A stretch of 64,000 bases of DNA from Echinarachnius parma. Its lineage: Eukaryota > Echinodermata > Echinoidea > Clypeasteroida > Echinarachniidae. Numbering within the stretch: position 1 is the stretch's first letter; every line of letters begins with the position of its first letter. A model generated the notes under the pieces. It did not search any database and had not been told where the DNA came from. It saw nothing but the letters and a program-made list of their open reading frames with translations. Position numbers and translations under genes: made by a program. This document shows positions 47,219 to 57,585 of the stretch, one piece after another. The stretch covers positions 1 through 64,000 of the forward strand of contig JBAMJV010003283.1 in the NCBI GenBank assembly GCA_037951105.1, written 5' to 3'.

Positions 47219-48449
47219 TTTTATATCACTCATCAATATCAGTGATTGTGTTCAGCTTATAGCAAAATAAGTGATAATCTCTGAATATTTCATAAAATCG
47301 CTTGTAAATTTTGATATAAAAATCAATCAACATTAATGAAGCCAGTATGAGCCTCCAGAACCACGGCGCATCTAATACGCTTAAAGTCATTGTTATTTTG
47401 CGCACACAATCACAAAGACGCAAAACTGAGTGCGCACCAACGCGCTGGCAGTTGCGCACATACGCGATGAATGCGTGCTACCGCTCCCACGGATGTGCTT
47501 ATTGGCTGTCTTGGCATTCTTCTTCCCAGGGTGTTAGTTTTTACCAGCAATGTCAATCACGTGACTAGAACGTGTGCGCCATAGAGTACTGCACAAATTT
47601 GATCGCGTGTGCATTTTGCTTAAACACATGATCTATGGGACGAACGCGTAACAAACTTTTAGTGTTAATTTTTTGCTAACAGCCCGGTCACATGATTGCG
47701 CGGGGATTGCGCGTGTTGTCCAAAACTATCATTTGTCAAATACAATGGTAAAACGATCTTATGAGGGATATAATAATAATTAATAATTTTAATATTATTA
47801 TAAATTTATATGCCACGAGTATAGCCACTAAACAAGGGTTAGGTACTTAGGTTTATATGTTATAATGGTATAGTATGCAGTTGGGCCTAGTAATACACAA
47901 TGTTAATTGTTATGTGATGTAAAGTGTAATTGATTAACTTGGCGCTAGATAAATTAAATTGACAATTTTTCGCTCCATTCCAAATCAAAATACGTAATTT
48001 CTGCACCACCTCGACTTCTCTCCGAGTCGTATCGCGACTTGTGACGTTGTGTTAATTAGCCTTTGCACTATCATATCAGTGGCAGCACGGCTAGTATGCT
48101 CCCCAGGTAGTTGAGATTAAATACCAGTGACAGTGTGTCACTTTAAAAAAACGGCGAGTGCGTCTGCACTCCCATGCAGGATACTCATACTTCACAACTA
48201 GCTTGATGCGTTGACTGAAGTAAGCGAACAAAACTAATTCAATATACTAAATCCTAAAATAACGTACAGTCGTACAAGTTGAAGTAGTACTACTAGTAGA
48301 CAGAAGTACTAGTACACATTTAATTCCTATTTGAGAATTTTAACAGATATGATCATTAGACAACATTCAATGCTAGTGTTATTTCAGTCATAAATTATTG
48401 AAATTCTGATGTGTATTTTTATTGTTCTATTATCTCATTCAATTTACAG

Positions 48450-48554
48450 GAATCAAGCCGAAAATCAAATCTTTCTACAGAAGATATCAAGATTCTTGCT
48501 AATTTTGTCAGCGAAAATTATGATGACATATTTGGGAGAGCAGATCGGCCACAG
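48450..48554 (+). CDS. Exon encoding part of a Myb/SANT-like DNA-binding domain
   Basis: Acceptor CAATTTACAG and donor ACAG|GTAAGC bound 105 nt, exactly 35 codons, phase 0 at both ends. The peptide starts ESSRKSNLSTEDIKILANFV and ends SENYDDIFGRADRPQ. The pattern RK.N.s..EI..L...V.eN.d.lFG is the first helix region of Myb/SANT-like domains of the MSANTD/NAIF1 type, found in host regulators and in the Myb-like partner of Harbinger transposons. Later helices would lie on exons I could not place. It could be a host gene or a domesticated transposon protein. Confidence 0.5.
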
Positions 48555-48845
48555 GTAAGCAGGGAAAACAATGAAATATATATATCACTTTATCAGGGAC
48601 TACTTTTTAAGCCATGCCTGCACAAAAATTGATTTAAGTTAAAGGAAGTTTATTGGGCATAGAATGTCTTCTACAACATCTGTACATTGGACATTAGATA
48701 TTTAACTTGTATAATTAAATCAACTTTTATAGAGAAAGGCGCAGGATCACGCGAAGTGATGCAGCTTTTTTTTATTAATTAAATTCAAACATAGAGGAAA
48801 CTGACTAGAAATATTTGAGTGATTAAAAGTGAGCAAAGAAAAATA

Positions 48846-48917
48846 GGCTTCGCCGGGAATCGAACCCGAGACCGCCGGATTGCTAGACCGGTGCTCAAAC
48901 CATCAAGCCACAAAGAC
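48846..48917 (-). repeat. tRNA-like copy, left arm
   Basis: 72 nt with box A-like TGGCTTGATGG and box B GGTTCGATTCC. Acceptor stem pairs GTCTTTG with CGAAGCC except at position 2. Loop CTAGCAA implies anticodon AGC, but T31-T39 does not pair. A derived, probably non-functional tRNA. Confidence 0.6.
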
Positions 48918-49082
48918 TTTGTATGGTGGGCGTTCCCATGAAACCCTTTTCAATGCTCGATTAGTCAGAAGCTATATAAACTGGGCCAATTGATTTAATT
49001 ATTCTTGGGATTGGCCCAGTTTATATAGCTTCTGACTAATCGAGCATTGAAAAGGGTTTCATGGGAACGCCCACCATACAAA

Positions 49083-49154
49083 GTCTTCGTGGCTTGATGG
49101 TTTGAGCACCGGTCTAGCAATCCGGCGGTCTCGGGTTCGATTCCCGGCGAAGCC
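49083..49154 (+). repeat. tRNA-like copy, right arm
   Basis: Differs from the left-arm copy only at one base near the 5' end. Same boxes and same AGC-type loop. The two copies point outward from the palindrome centre. Confidence 0.6.
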
Positions 49155-50015
49155 TATTTTTCTTTGCTCACTTTTAATCACTCAAATATTTCTAGTCAGT
49201 TTCCTCTATGTTTGAATTTCATTTTTATTAATGTTAACATTGTAAGTGTAACATTTGTATATTTTTCTTGACAGAAATACAAGTTTGATAGTGGCTGAAT
49301 TGCTGGCCTATTGGAAGTTCTGATCCAAGATCATACATCATGTACCTCTCTCTGTTCATCAGGCCCAACTTCCCAGCCCACTTTCTTGGCCCCAATCTTT
49401 GGTAAGAATTAAAAATTAAATGTTTTACATTTACATCACAGTCATACATTTAAATGATAACATACATGGATATTTCCATATATTAGATGATGGTACAGAC
49501 AGCAGAGATTACCTGTGAACAGTCATTGTTGGATATTTCATAATTCATTTTTGTGTTATATGTATCAAGTCAGACCATTTACATTTATTTGCCAAGGGTT
49601 ACTTTGCAAGCAAGCCTTCATGAAGTGAGCATGCTAGAATTGTTTTGCAAAATTATGTAAATTTATAAGGGCTCTTTTTGGTATTTGGGGGAGCTAAAGA
49701 GCCCTTTGTTCCCCTCTCCTCTCCCATATTTCTTCCTGCATTATGCATATTGAATATAATTATGATACCGCATTGGCTTTTGATTTAAATAGAATATCTC
49801 CTTTTTTAATTTCTTTTTAAAATTAGAAATGCTGAGATTCTGGGCACATCACATTGATCTGTCATAAAGACCAGTCATCGCACTTGCAGGTCCATCCATC
49901 CAGGCACGCATGTATGTTGAACTTCAGAAGGACAGTCTTCGAAAAGGTGTAGAGGTACATTATTAGAGAGACATTTGACACTTTTGTTATTCTAAACTTT
50001 TGTATTTTAGTTAAT

Positions 50016-52019
50016 GGGCAATTCCAAGCAAACGCCGTGACGGTCAGAGGGTGTTTCTCACAATGAAAGTCCAAATAACTCATAAAATCTAAATATCTAG
50101 AACCAACTTTTGATATGCATCTGTTACCACTATCCTACCAATAATTTACAATAGGAAAGAAAACCAAAATTCCCAATAAATTATGAATTATGAATATCAA
50201 TATCTGCCGTAACCCTGTGATGGCAAAAAGACATGGGTTTCTTACATGCTAAGAAACTAAGTAAACTCTGTGAACTACCTGAACATTTTGCACTTTTGTC
50301 ACATTGATTCTTTGTACTAGACATCAAGCTAGAACATCCAAATAAAAATGTAGAAAAAATCCAAAGTTAATAGTAAATATGATATCATAAATGTATCTAT
50401 GCACTGTAACGCCGTGACCTCTGAATTGTACATGTTATATATATGGGAGATATTAAAGAGATGAATAATATGATATAATTTTAATGTAGTGATCCAGAAT
50501 CAATAAAGAACTAGATGAATGGGTGATATAACCAAGATGCTATTAAATGATCATCTGCATGACACAAATTTGCAGCACAGCGCCCTCTATTGATCAAAAA
50601 ATCTTTTAGGACATAATTGAAATTCTTGTCTATTTCAGAAGTTAGTTAATGGAACCATCAAATATTAAAACCAACATACATACTTAAATGTAACAATGAA
50701 ATATGAGACCTTTGACATCTGACCTTTGACCTTGTTTCTCAAAATAACATACAAATGTTTAATTTTTGGTCTGCACAGTGCATATTTGCAAGTGATTTGT
50801 TTCATGTAACATGATTTCAGAGTTAGTAAATGTTCGTTTTTGAATTGGTAATTATCCGAGTGACCTTTGACCTGTGCCCCAAACAGTTTCAGAAAATTGT
50901 CTTTTACCTACAGTACTCTTTCTAACATTGATTCTGGAACTTAATTGTGAGAACAAAAAACAACAATATTTTGACCTGTTGACCTATGACCTCCCATGAT
51001 CCCATTCCCTAATCAGGTCATATACTTCACTGGACGCATACCAGTATTATTATCATGTTATCCTTCCAAGGATTCTCAAACTATCTTGATAATAATATAA
51101 TTTTTGCATATTTGTTAGCTATGTGACCTTTGACCTTTGACCTTTGACCTCATGGACCAAAATCATATCCAATAATCCGTTCCTCTAAATACATGGATTG
51201 TACAAAGTTTGAACGAAATCCATCCAACGATTCTTGAGATATTGCAAAAAAAAGAACACTGATGTACAGATGCACATACAGACAGACGGACGTACAACCC
51301 ATACACATACATGACTCGGGTAACTTTGAGATGGAAACATTATCAACTGACCCTATTCATATAATTATAGCATGAGCAATGCCCAAGCATACCTACAAAA
51401 AATATCTTACACTATTTGATTATGTCTACTGTGTTATGTCAATGGGAATCCAGTAGGTAGCGTCACGGCGTTACACAAAACGTAACGCCGTGACCAAATT
51501 GATATTGATTATATTAATAAGTGGTAAAAGATAATGCTGCTATTCAGCATGCATATTATAGCCCTATGGGCTAATACAGAGAAAACAAAAAATTATTTCA
51601 TTCCCATTCATATTTTTCCAGAAATATTAAAAATATCTGTTTTTAGTGTAACGCCGTGACATATTGATGACTGTAAATGAGACAGTCACTGAAGCGGAAC
51701 GAAGAGCGAAAATGACGAAATCAATGTTTATCTGAAAAACTGAAGCAATGATCCTATCAACACTGAAATAAAATTTTATGAAAACTCCTTTTCGGAGTTC
51801 TTTTATGCTTACTATTTAATGGAATGTTTTGTGAAAATAACTGAAAATTAATTTATGCTATATATTAACAATAAAATAATAGTTTACAATTTTTTTTTTC
51901 AAAAACAAAATGCATTTTTGGAAAGTTCAATCTTTTAGCTTTCATTTGATACCAAATTTGTTATGGTACAACGAATTTGAAAATTCAGTGGTTATGTCAA
52001 TGTTTGCTTGGAATTGCCC
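50016..52019. mobile_element. 2-kb inverted-repeat element with TAACGCCGTGAC motifs
   Basis: Left GGGCAATTCCAAGCAAAC, right GTTTGCTTGGAATTGCCC (one mismatch), flanked by a direct TAAT (50,012-50,015 and 52,020-52,023). The motif (T)AACGCCGTGAC occurs at 50,031, 50,407, 51,482 and 51,649 and inverted at 51,462-51,473. No long open frame, so it is non-autonomous. TGACCTTTGACCT repeats lie within. Confidence 0.8.
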
Positions 52020-53000
52020 TAATACAATACACGATTTTATTCTATAAGCTCAGAATTTGTGTCAGATAACAGGATTAAAATGCTATGCTGAACATGTACA
52101 AATACATGTTCTCTATTGCCTAGTCCCAGACGTTCATTTAAATGTTTGTTATTAATTGGCCATTTATAACGAGGTAAATTTGAAAGTCCTAGTTGAATTT
52201 AGTTGAATTTAACAAAGATTATCATTCACTTTATACAACCCTGTTCCTTATTTGCTTTTTCTTTTGTTAAATTTTTTTATTTTGTAGCTTGTTTGTTATT
52301 TTGTTTAATAATAATTATTTTTAGTTAAACCAATCATTGACAAGTGTCCACAAATTATTTATTCTATAAAAAAAATATTGTGAACTGTAGGAGATTATGA
52401 TAATGAGCAATTTCTTGGATAATATCCAAGGTCATTAGCAGTTTACTTGATCATTCCATACAGTCTTCCAAGATATGCTAGACTAAAATTAATAAAGCGG
52501 CAGGGTGATATCTTTATGAATTGCATAGTTAACATGCAAATGTTGAGCTCGCTCTTTCCTTTGTCTGCTGATTGCATTTAATGGGCACTATTTTGTTTAT
52601 TTTTTCTTCATCTGCAGATACTGGCCACTGCTGTGCAACCTCAGGACATAACTGGATGGGATGAGCTTGTAGGGACTTGCTTCACAGTCTGAACATCAGA
52701 CTAGCCATGCATGTACAACAAACCATCGATACCAGCTTGGTAACTCATCCACTTCAGAGGAAAAGCTAGACCGATGTTAACAAAACAACTTGGAACCACT
52801 TCCTTACTCTGGCCTAGCGTTTACTTTCGCCCAGATAACTGTCTCTTTGTTCCAAGCTCTCTTCATGTCAGGTACATTGACTTTTGCAAAACATCACTAC
52901 TCTCTTTCTACCTCTCATCCAAAGAACACCTTCGCCTTCTACCTCCTCTTTGACATCGCCATGTGCAGTTACCATCTGACTCACATGGGCATCGACAACC

Positions 53001-53091
53001 ATGGATTGTAAACAGGGCTACAATCCATGCCTCACTCACACACCTGTAATAGGGGAGAATCTGCCGACCAACATGGCCAAGCCTGCTTACG
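53001..53091 (+). CDS. Possible 3' end of an FN3 exon
   Basis: A frame ending GENLPTNMAKPAYG meets donor TTACG|GTAAGC at 53,092 in phase 1, the same phase and end motif (KPxYG) as the following FN3 exons. The upstream part does not look like FN3, so the exon start is uncertain; it may be truncated. Confidence 0.4.
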
Positions 53092-53600
53092 GTAAGCTTC
53101 TCCACATATTTTGTGAATTTACTTTATCAGTATTTTGGTTACTGTTCTATTCATTCAGCATTGGTTCGGAAAACATTTTGGCTGGGGTCTATGCCTGCTA
53201 GATGTATACCAAAAAAGTCTTAAACACGTTGGAAAAAGTATAATTTAAGCATCAATTATTGATGGATCAGTCTTGTGTAAGGTTAGAAAGAGTTCTTGAA
53301 AAAGAAATATGGAACCCTTGAATTAAATCCTATGCTTGATTTTGTATCACGAACAGATAAATATATTATCACTGATCATTGCTTTGTCATCATTAATTCT
53401 ATATGAGCGGTTAACATCATCAGGGTGCCCCTAGTCGACTCTACTGTGCGCCACAAGTGTCTAATGACAGATGTGCTCGCGCTATAAATTTATAGTTATT
53501 ATTAGTATTATTATATGCTTTTTATAGGCTCATTTACATTGTAATTGTGCAAATTTACATCTGATTTTAATTTTACTTTGACAAATTAATTACTTTACAG

Positions 53601-53903
53601 ATGTGCCGCATGCTCCAAGCAAGCCACAAGTCACTGCCGTTAACGCAACCTCAGTGACCCTCAAGTGGCGACCACCAACAGAAGACGGTGGCTCTCCGAT
53701 CACTGGCTACGTCGTCCAGAAGAAGGAGCGACTTGCCCTTCGTTGGACGCCGGTGAACTCCACTCCGACCACCGAGGCCATCTTCACGGTCACCGGACTC
53801 ATGGAGAAGTCTGAGTACGAGTTCAGGGTGGTAACTGAGAACAAGAGAGGATTTGGACAGCCCAGCGAGTCGACCGAGTCTGTGCTGGTCAAGCCTCCAT
53901 ATG
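53601..53903 (+). CDS. FN3 exon of a titin/twitchin-like muscle protein
   Basis: Acceptor ACTTTACAG, donor ATATG|GTAAGG; 303 nt, phase 1 at both ends, one fibronectin III domain per exon. Motifs: APSKPQV, SVTLKWRPP, GGSPITGYVVQKKE, RWTPVN, EYEFRVVTENKRGFGQPS and KPPYG. These are the classic A-band FN3 signatures of titin, twitchin and projectin, which bind myosin in sarcomeres. The symmetric phase allows exon gain or loss without frame change. It lies in a 694-bp tandem duplication with the next copy. Confidence 0.85.
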
Positions 53904-54294
53904 GTAAGGCCATAAAATGGACCTTATTTTGCTCACAAAAGTGAGTAATGTGATACAATGCTAATGATAAGTGCTTATGTACAAAAGTACCAAGAAAGAA
54001 ATATGGAACCCTTGAATTAAATCCTATGCTTGATTTTGTATCACGAACAGATAAATATATTATCACTGATCATTGCTTTGTCATCATTAATTCTATATGA
54101 GCGGTTAACATCATCAGGGTGCCCCTAGTCGACTCTACTGTGCGCCACAAGTGTCTAATGACAGATGTGCTCGCGCTATAAATTTATAGTTATTATTAGT
54201 ATTATTATATGCTTTTTATAGGGTCAATTACATTGTAATTGTGCAAATTTACATCAGATTTTAATTTTACTTTGACAAATTAATTACTTTACAG

Positions 54295-54539
54295 ATGTGC
54301 CGCATGCTCCAAGCAAGCCACAAGTCACTGCCGTTAACGCAACCTCAGTGACCCTCAAGTGGCGACCACCAACAGAAGACAGTGGCTCTCCGATCACTGG
54401 CTACTTCGTCCAGAAGAAGGAGCGACTTGCCCTTCGCTGGACGCCGGTGAACTCCACTCCAACCACCGAGGCCATCTTCACGGTCACCGGACTCATGGAG
54501 AAGTCTGAGTACGTCATATTAAGCGCTATATCAAGCTAA
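54295..54539 (+). pseudogene. Duplicated FN3 exon, truncated
   Basis: Nearly identical to 53,601-53,819, including the intron upstream back to about 53,995, then diverges at about 54,514. The following bases (ATTAAGCGCTATATC and a TTATTATTA tail) look like a SINE 3' end. The last third of the FN3 domain and the splice donor are missing and the frame stops at 54,537-54,539. Two replacement changes against copy 1 are visible (DGGS to DSGS, GYVV to GYFV). Probably skipped in splicing. Confidence 0.8.
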
Positions 54540-54734
54540 TATTATTATTATTGGAAATATATTGCAATTTGTATATAGCGTGTGGTGAATGGGGATTGCC
54601 TCATATGCAAGGATGCTTCAGTGACTAATGGTTTTAAACAATTTAAATTTGCATTATTTAAGCTCAGTAGTCCAAATTCTATTTAATATCCCCACTCATC
54701 AATACTTAATCACCTGACTGTTGATATATTCCAG

Positions 54735-55037
54735 ATATTCCTGGTAAACCATCCGCACCCAAGGTCACGGACATCTGCAAGACAACCATCACCCTGCAGT
54801 GGAGCCCTCCAGAATCTGACGGAGGCGCGCGCATCACCAACTACATCGTGGAGAAGAAGGAGGCCATGGGATTCCGCTGGATGCCCGCCACGACGCAGAA
54901 TATCCTCAACCCCGAGTTCACCGTCCAAGACCTGAAGGAAGGAGCTCAGTACGAGTTCAGGGTACTGGCTGAAAACAAGGCTGGTTTTGGTCCACCTAGC
55001 GATCCCTCAGTCTCCGTCATTGCCAAAGCAAAATATG
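54735..55037 (+). CDS. FN3 exon of a titin/twitchin-like muscle protein
   Basis: Acceptor TATATTCCAG, donor ATATG|GTGAGT; 303 nt, phase 1-1. Motifs: GKPSAPKVTD, TLQWSPPESDGG, ITNYIVEKKE, FRWMPA, YEFRVLAENKAGFGPPSDPS and AKAKYG. A complete FN3 domain of the same protein, splice-compatible with the exon at 53,601-53,903. Confidence 0.85.
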
Positions 55038-55408
55038 GTGAGTTTTTTTGACCTCCTTTGTTATTTTTAGTTAACCCTTGTGGGATCCTGGTGGACTATC
55101 CACAAAGTCCGTGGGGATTGTACAATAACGGGAAAAGGTTAAAAGTAGACTGTTATTTGAATTAATCATAAGTTTAGAATAAACAATATAGTCTCTAGTC
55201 TACAGATTTGGCAAAAAATGTAGAGGCGTTGAAATAAATAAGAGAGAACAACTGTAATTCATACTTCATAATATGATAATGGTCCTATTTCAATGCAGTA
55301 GATTTATAAAGCCTACAGGAACTTTTAGAGCATGTATCAACTTTAAGAAAATTGAGAAATCCAGTAGGGAATAGATTGATTCATCTTACGTTCTTTGTCA
55401 TTACTCAG

Positions 55409-55596
55409 GTGTGCCTACCATGCCTGGAGAACCAAGCATCTCAAACATCGGTGCCAAGTCAGTGACAGTGAGCTGGACACCCCCGTCATCAGATGAAGGC
55501 AGCCCGATCACAGGTTATATCGTGAAACGCGCCGACCGCTTCTCTACCCGCTGGGTGCCGATCAACACGCAGCCAACCAAGGATACAAGGATGGAG
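55409..55596 (+). CDS. FN3 exon, domain incomplete
   Basis: Acceptor TCATTACTCAG, then GVPTMPGEPSISN, SVTVSWTPPSSDEGSPITGY, RWVPINTQPTKDTRMEV. The domain is cut after about two thirds. GAG|GTAATA at 55,597 could be a donor in phase 0, unlike the phase 1 of its neighbours. The sequence that follows from about 55,600 is repeat-derived, so the exon may instead be disrupted. No continuation is visible in the window. Confidence 0.65.
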
Positions 55597-55599
55597 GTA

Positions 55600-55912
55600 A
55601 TACCATTCAACGAACACGCCGATTCTCTCGGCACACGGCTGAGTGCACACTAACAATGGCGCGCCTCGTTGAACGATATGAAAGGCAGTACGTGCGATCT
55701 ATCAAGCACTGGCTCGGTAAAAATTGACAAAAAAGAGAACCTGACATGGTGTCACTCACAGCGCCCTAAAACAAAAACTACACGACCAAATTGACTGTTC
55801 TTGGTATCGTTGTTCATTTGAAAAGACACCCTATCCGATGGACACAATACATTTGTTACTATAATTCGGGAAGTGCCCCGTTCCGTTTTTTTTTGGGCCA
55901 CCCTGTATACAA
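55600..55912. mobile_element. Element with GGGCCACCCTGTA right end
   Basis: Right end CCGTTCCGTTTTTTTTTGGG then CCACCCTGTA; interior blocks shared with 17,848-18,245. It joins repeat S at a TATACAATG, consistent with insertion at TA. It immediately follows the incomplete FN3 exon. Confidence 0.55.
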
Positions 55913-56272
55913 TGCTAATGGCTCGTTCTTAAGTTATGATGATGAACAGGTTCGGATATGTTCCCTATATTCAATACTACTCATTAATTTCTGCAATACC
56001 CCTTAACTGGAAAGCAGGAAAGCAGTTATGAGGCATAATTTCATTGAAAATGCTGGAGAACGTTCTGATGAACGATTTGATCTCTTTCTACAAGTTAAAA
56101 GAACCACAACATTTTGATATACCATGTTTGTTAAAGAGCATTGCTCACCAATTTCTGATTTAAATCAGCAACATGTGATTATTACTTGTTCATTTACATT
56201 TCAGTTGTGTGGTATACTTACTGAAACATTCTGTAATACATGTATTGATACATTCTGTATATATATTTCTTC
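55913..56272. repeat. Dispersed repeat S, copy 2, partial
   Basis: TACAATGCTAATGGCTCGTT to TCTGTAATACATGTATTGAT, collinear with copy 1. It keeps the unoccupied TTAA at 55,929-55,932. Confidence 0.85.
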
Positions 56273-56290
56273 GCACGGAGTAAAATTATA

Positions 56291-56697
56291 TTAAAGGGGA
56301 CCAAATAACAACACATTACTACATGTTTTGGTACCGTTTTGTGATATCAAATAGATACCTAACATTTTGCAAAGGGTTGAGTAGTTCATAAACAAAGCAA
56401 TTCATTTCCACCACTTACGGAACCACTACTATTTCCTGGTTCCTGGTTTGCGAGTGCGCCAATTCTACTCACGCGTACGTTTGTAGGCAATATAATTCCG
56501 AGCGATTCGCTTGCTGCACCCGCGGTAGTCTACACAATTCAGACCGCATAAACGCATGCTTTAGAATGGTGATGCGGTTTCCATTTTTTTTCTTTTTTCT
56601 GCAAACATATGTTTGTGAACTTGTTGATGGAATGGAATACTAAAGATGTTACCTTTCTATTATACAAATATTAGTTTTGGGTGGTGGTACCCTTTAA
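56291..56697 (-). mobile_element. TTAA-flanked MITE, family C
   Basis: TTAA-AGGGGACCAAATAACAAC on the left, TTTTGGGTGGTGGTACCCT-TTAA on the right; 399 bp. Opposite in orientation to the copy at 56,966-57,585. Confidence 0.8.
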
Positions 56698-56965
56698 TAA
56701 GAGAAATGTCTTTTGAAATTACTACTCCAAAACATAGATCAGAGTGAGTGAAATATTCATTCATTATCCTATTAACTATCAACCATTCATTCAGGTCTTT
56801 CCAAAAAGAGATCACTGTTACGGTACACATTTAAGAAAAAGATGAGTAATTGTTTGTAAATATGAATGTTGCAACAGTTACACATTGGGGACGATTTTAC
56901 TCCTATCTTAAATACAAATTTGTTTGTTGAGATTATCCTATGAAGAAATTTGTATTGAAAGTTCC

Positions 56966-57585
56966 TTAAAGGGTACCACCACCCAAAAATCATATTCTTA
57001 TTAAAGATTTATAGGTAACATCTGGAGTATTCCATTACATCAACAAGTTCACAAAAATATGTTTCCAGAAGAAAAAAAAATACTTGGAAACGCATCACCA
57101 TTCTAAAGCATGCGTTCATGCGGTCTGAATTACGCAGACTGCTATGTGTGCGGTGAATTGCAACGTGTGCAGAGCGAATGAATCGCCCGGGAATCTATCG
57201 TTTACAAACGTGCGCGTGAATAGCTGCATTAGCGCACTCGCAAATGGTTGGCCCGTATGGAACCAGTAAATAGCAGTGGTTCTGTAAGTAGTGGAAATTA
57301 ATTGCTTTGTTTATGAATTACACAACCCCTTGCAAAATGTTGGGTATCTATTTGATATCACAAAACGGTACCAAAACATATAATGAATAGCTGCATTAGC
57401 GCACTCGCAAATGGTTGGCCCGTATGGAACCAGTAAATAGCAGTGGTTCCGTAAGTGGTGGAAATTAATTGCTTTGTTTATGAATTACACAACCCCTTGC
57501 AAAATGTTGGGTATCTATTTGATATCACAAAACGGTACCAAAACATATAATAATGTGTTGTTCTTTGCCTGGTGGTCCCCTTTAA
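56966..57585 (+). mobile_element. TTAA-flanked MITE, family C, with internal duplication
   Basis: TTAA-AGGGTACCACCACCC on the left, TGCCTGGTGGTCCCCT-TTAA on the right. An internal segment of about 167 bp, from GAATAGCTGCATTAGCGCAC, is tandemly duplicated (starts at about 57,218 and 57,385). Confidence 0.85.

Larger units (their letters stand above)
48747..49235. mobile_element. Large palindrome with head-to-head tRNA-like copies
   Basis: Arms of about 220 bp (about 48,770-48,994 and 49,011-49,232) are near-identical inverted copies around a short centre at about 49,000. Each arm carries a 72-nt tRNA-like sequence. Outer edges share AATTCAAACATAGAGG and its inverse. The block GATCACGCGAAGTGATGCAG plus a T run precedes the left arm. 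Confidence 0.85.

Noticed and set aside
48846-49154. Two functional tRNA-Ala(AGC) genes
   Set aside because: Mismatches at acceptor position 2 and anticodon-stem pair 31-39, and repeat-family flanks, argue for a SINE-like element.
52790-53011. 73-codon plus-strand frame before the FN3 region
   Set aside because: No acceptor or domain match; composition ambiguous.
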